Assembly (NCBI RefSeq): GCF_964204645.1
Contig: NC_134031.1
Span: 9,650,501 to 9,710,500, forward strand
Origin: Tubulanus polymorphus
Lineage: Eukaryota; Nemertea; Palaeonemertea; Tubulaniformes; Tubulanidae
Reading direction: 5' to 3'
Length of the DNA stretch: 60,000 nt
Shown here: positions 55,758 through 60,000 of the stretch, piece after piece
How the letters are laid out: each line of letters starts with the position of its first letter
Numbering within the stretch: position 1 is the stretch's first letter
The notes under the pieces: model-generated
Database searches by the model: none
Told to the model about the DNA's origin: nothing
What the model saw: only the letters and a program-made list of their open reading frames with translations
Position numbers and translations under genes: made by a program

Positions 55758-56349
55758 ATAAAAATAATGCTACATATCAACAGCACTACAAACCAAATTT
55801 CAACCATTTGAAAACGTGATCTAATTGAGCAACTGCCGTGTTATACGATCCACTCATTTTTGCGATGGCTGGCCAAAGTCCCAGCAATATGGATCGCTAA
55901 TGTGGACGGGATCATTCATTGACTAATGCATTATCATGCATCAATTTGTTAGGAATGCAATTTGGATTCAGAAATAAACATCAATTTCACTAAAATCCTT
56001 TCTATTATTTATCAACGCTCATTTACCAACATGCTACAAAACGTATTCAGTAGGTGGCGCCATGTGACAGGCCAGTAAACAATCGATGAAAACGCAAAAA
56101 TTATACCAATAGGTCATCATAATTTATATCTGAATGGGGTCATTCATTTATAACGTACGCATTAGGGGAGGGGGATGGGTCAGTGCAATTGCGTACTGTA
56201 ATGCTTAATGTATACGAAAAATTCAAATTTTATGCGTACGTAATAAATGAATGATCCCAATGCAAAAAACATGCTGACCTGATTGATGCATTATAACGAT
56301 ATTATGGACTTAAACGTCGCATAGAGATCTTAGTGACAGACGAGTAGTC
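55758..56349. other. Host DNA
   Basis: No gene. GGGATCATTCATT / AATGAATGATCCC words occur inverted around 55909 and 56245. Confidence 0.5.
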
Positions 56350-58205
56350 CTAATGTCAACCTGACTTGAGAGCATTCCTGGTGGTCTAACTCAGTCAGTT
56401 TTTGCAATACATACCCGATAGAATTCTTATTAATAACAGAATGCACTGGCAGTTGTCCTAAAATATCGTCTCTTAATCCACTTCAAACTGTATTGAAGGA
56501 TATTTGAAAAGTCTGCATTGTAAGGGGTTCCTGCGAGAAAAGACTCCATGATTTGACAGTTTAACAATATGTCTCCATGCCTACCACAGGGGCTCGTATC
56601 AGAGCTGTAGGTTATGTAACAACGGTAATCTGTTAATCAAATGCATATAGTATATATAAAATAACAAGGGGGCTAACGACGCTCACAAACTACTCAACTT
56701 CAGTCGCTTACTATTTCGTTATTTCTCATCCGATTTTGATAATCTAGGCATGACATGTAAGCTAATAGCTTCCTGCTTCTAACATAACTAATCCCGTTAA
56801 CTTCCAATGAATAGTTTGTGAATTATATGTCTTTGACATGACAGAAGGGCCAAAATTGCCTGTACCGAAAATGCTATGACGCCGCTTTTTGCCGATTATG
56901 AAATTTAAAATGTTGAGTTCGACACGAAATCCGTCGCTGATTTTGATGATCATGGCCTTCAAATGCGCAAAACATTCTATATTTTCTGGATATTGCGATT
57001 GTTTCTTTAATCCATACGATCTTCAAGCATTGCAATCGGGAATTTACCAATTTTGCGTCAATTCACGCACTCGACACGCGATCTCGAAATGGCCACCCTG
57101 AACATGAACTAGCAACAGGTCCGCAGTGAATTTCATTTCGCAACAATTCAATCAAATAATGTTTTATCATATTCAAGCTAGAATAAACACGATCAAGTTA
57201 CAATTGATTCTGAATTTCACGTAAATATACACGGAAAATAAATTGGAAATAAAATTCATTTTGGTTCGGCATTGCGCTATCATTGAGGGAGATGACAGTC
57301 GCCATTGTGAGATCGCACATGGAGTTCGTGTTTTGACGTAAAATTCGCGTTTTCATTGTTGGAAGATTGTATGATATAACGAAACAACCGCAATATTTAG
57401 AAAATATAGAATGTTGTGCCCATTTGAAGCACTCGACCATCAAAATCGGATAAGGATTTCGCAACGAACTCAACGTTTAAAATTTCGAAAATCGACAAAA
57501 ACCGGCGTAATAGCATTTTCAGTCCATGCGATTTCGGCCCTAATTTTGCGTTCAAAGATATATATATATCATGAACTATCCATTGCAAATGAACGTGAAT
57601 AATTTCGTTAGAAGCAGGTAGCTATTAGCCTTCTTAACATCATGCGTTAGCCCCCTTGTTATTTTATATATACTATATACATTGGATTTTTACATTACAT
57701 CCAACTCTGATACGAGCCCCTGTGATGTCTACCAACTGAAGTTTGGTACGTAGGCATGGAAACATATTGTTAAACTTTCAAATCATGGAGTCACTTCTCT
57801 TCATTCAAGCCCTTCCAATCAAAACATTTTGGATACCTATCCTTCAATACAGTTTCTAATGGATAAAGTAATGATGATTTAGGTCGACTGCCAGTCCTTT
57901 CTGGTCCTATTAAGACCGTTATCAGGTATGTACAACCAAAAATTAACGACCTAGACTAGTCTAGTATCTAGCCGTTGCTCCTGAAACAACGTCTAGGGCG
58001 AAAGTGTTCATATAAGGTTAATTTTCGTCTCTCATTTTGAGGGACGAGGCTTTGAGCGTCTATTTCACCCCTTAAAACACCATGAACTTACCTCAAACTG
58101 ACTATATGATACTTTAGCGCCAGACGTTGTAGGGAACCGTAGTAACAACGACTGGTATTCAGACTACGAGCTAGACCACCCGGAACGCTCTCAGTCTCAA
58201 GTCAG
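56350..58205. repeat. Large foldback (inverted-repeat) element
   Basis: Left arm 56350 to about 57160 and right arm about 57190 to 58205 are inverted copies. Examples: CACAGGGGCTCGTATCAGAG at 56585 pairs with CTCTGATACGAGCCCCTGTG at 57704; ATAACAAGGGGGCTAACG at 56662 pairs with CGTTAGCCCCCTTGTTAT at 57646; CCTGACTTGAGA at 56360 pairs with TCTCAAGTCAGG at 58195. About 170 bases near 57940-58110 lack a partner. Only short frames, no transposase. Confidence 0.85.
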
Positions 58206-58683
<478 letters not shown>

Positions 58684-58691
58684 GCATCATA

Positions 58692-59023
58692 AGTAATAGG
58701 GATAATAGGCTTTCATACCAAAGGTCGAACGGTCGAGCTCATAAAAAATGAAAAATATGAAAATAACAATAATTTCTATTTGAATTAGTAGCGAAACTCA
58801 TAAAAAATTCTCACACACTCGAATTTATTTTTCATTTTTACTCGCTAGAAAAAAGTGTGAGTAAAGTGTGAGTGAAATAAATTCGAGTGTGTGAGAATTA
58901 TTTTTCATTTTTTATGAGTTTCACTCCTAATTCAAGTAGAAATTGTTATTATTTTCATGTTTTTTATTTTTAATGAACTCGCCCCTTCAACCTTAAATAT
59001 GAAAGCCTATTATCCCTATTACT
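58692..59023. repeat. Terminal palindrome of element H
   Basis: AGTAATAGGGATAATAGGC pairs with GCCTATTATCCCTATTACT. Inner pairs include AAAATAACAATAATTTCTA with AGAAATTGTTATTATTTTC and GAGTTT-type stretches. At 332 bp it is the longest of the palindromes, and nearly the whole length can fold. Confidence 0.92.
58852..58878 (+). repeat. Iteron-like GTGTGAGT repeat
   Basis: GTGTGAGTAAA GTGTGAGTGAAAT, here inside the palindrome loop. A single copy follows at 59095. Confidence 0.7.
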
Positions 59024-59143
59024 CTTAAAATATTCATATACATGAATAAAATATATATGAATAACATATAAATTGATAGATTATTCAATATAAAAGTGTG
59101 AGTGAAATAATTCATATTTAAAACATTGAATATTTATATTTGA

Positions 59144-59433
59144 ATGAGTTTTAATAAAAATTTTGTTATAAAAATGAAGAAAGAAGAAGAAGAACCCAAC
59201 TTTAAAATCGAAATCAATGAAACCAATAAATCATTTTCACAGTTTTACATTAAAAATTATATTTCAGCAACAAATTTAGTGTCTGCAAGACATTATAAAA
59301 TCGATAATATTACTATGATTAATCAAATATTATCAAATGAAACATATTTAATTATTGAACTAGTAGATACTTTTGATAATGGCGTTAAAAATCCTAAAAT
59401 ATTCAATACAGTTTTTAATTTTAAAGGAACTTA
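59144..59433 (+). pseudogene. Zinc-type end gene, N-terminal part in H
   Basis: MSFNKNFVIKMKKEEEEPNF, YISATNLVSARHYKIDNITM and TYLIIELVDTFDNGVKN: collinear with 21801-22090, open to 59433, where it is joined to an unrelated inverted fragment. Confidence 0.75.
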
Positions 59434-59567
59434 ATATTAATTCATTTAAATTTTGATTGCATAATGAAATTTTAAATACAGCAATATAATCTGTTAATTT
59501 TAATTCTTGATTAATTCTACTTAATATATATGATTTTGAATTATCATCATGAATTGTTAAAACACGC
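59434..59567 (-). pseudogene. Rep-like gene fragment, inverted
   Basis: The reverse complement matches 50590-50725 closely; for example TTAATCAAGAATTAAAATTA recurs on the opposite strand. No start or end of the gene is included. Confidence 0.8.
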
Positions 59568-59726
59568 TAAGTTATCCAAAAACGCTCGGGTGAGAGCGAG
59601 TTGGCTTCTGCGCATGCGTCAATTTGCATAATAAATTATTCTGAAAACTACAACATTCAAACATGTAAATTAAAGCAGATATACACAATCAAGAATAAGT
59701 TTTTTTTATAACACTATGTGGATGCT

Positions 59727-60000
59727 ATTTATCATTTCAACAGTCAAACAATTTATCATTTCAACAGTCAAACAATTTATCATTTCAACTGTCAAACAAT
59801 TTATCATTTCAACAGTCAATCAATTTATCATTTCAACAGTCAAACAATTTATCATTTCAACTGTCAATCAATTTATCATTTTAACTGTCAATCAATTTAT
59901 CATTTCAACTGTCAAACAATTTATCATTTCAACAGTCAATCAATTTATCATTTCAACAGTCAAACAATTTATCATTTCAACTGTCAATCAATTTATCATT
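59727..60000 (+). repeat. 24-bp minisatellite, runs off the window
   Basis: Unit TTTATCATTTCAACAGTCAA + ACAA, with variants CTGTC and TCAATCAA. About 11 units to the window end. Confidence 0.95.

Larger units (their letters stand above)
58692..59567 (+). mobile_element. Element H: palindrome, end gene, inverted Rep fragment
   Basis: A 332-bp palindrome, iteron-like pairs and the start of the zinc-type end gene are followed at 59434 by a reversed piece of the Rep-like gene. Host DNA resumes at about 59568. A deletion or recombination derivative. Confidence 0.8.

Noticed and set aside
59727-60000. CRISPR-like array at the window end
   Set aside because: The units are contiguous 24-bp repeats without unique spacers; it is a minisatellite in an animal genome.

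Overview
The window is animal nuclear DNA from a non-vertebrate metazoan. The evidence is a spliced glycoprotein-hormone-receptor-type GPCR gene, LINE fragments, microsatellites and minisatellites, and GT-AG introns. I cannot name the phylum with confidence; the interspersed repeats with CCGT-rich ends and the receptor type would fit a marine invertebrate. Most of the recognisable coding DNA is not host DNA. It is a cluster of AT-rich Polinton/Maverick-type virus-like transposons, nearly all broken by stops, frameshifts and insertions.

Layout. 1-3543: host non-coding DNA with one inverted Polinton fragment (1385-1981). 3550-17988: a nearly complete 14.4-kb Polinton (element A) with 338-bp terminal inverted repeats and a perfect 6-bp target duplication TATACG. 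It carries, left to right, a protein-primed-type DNA polymerase B holding a 349-codon LAGLIDADG intein, two minus-strand genes, a penton-like gene, small membrane proteins, a host repeat insertion, the major capsid protein, a DDE integrase with a chromo-like tail, an A32/FtsK-like packaging ATPase, two conserved hypothetical genes, and a small minus-strand gene starting inside the right repeat. 18393-25182: pieces of three more elements (B, C1, C2). 25183-36055: host DNA with degraded LINEs. 36060-43365: pieces D (PolB, inverted), E and F, with host repeats between. 44377-46981: last three visible exons of a type-A LGR receptor. 48688-52829: a zinc-motif gene and element G, which carries a large Rep-like unknown gene. 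53400-55757: a degraded spliced gene with an OTU-type and a herpesvirus-tegument-like cysteine peptidase domain. 56350-58205: a large foldback element. 58692-59567: element H. 59727-60000: a 24-bp minisatellite running out of the window.

How the pieces work together. Element A has the set expected of a virus that integrates: replication (PolB), integration (integrase), capsid (double-jelly-roll MCP and penton-like protein) and packaging (ATPase). Many genes start with a shared leader, TAATTTTTTT followed by about nine bases ending in TAA and then ATG, which suggests one common promoter class. The smaller relatives share a different terminus: a 96-332 bp palindrome beginning AGTAATAGGG, with a double AGGTCGA box, followed by GTGTGAGT iteron-like repeats. 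The three points most worth follow-up are the intein at the pol-c site of an animal-genome Polinton polymerase, the palindromic hairpin-like termini, and the poxvirus-late-like leader.
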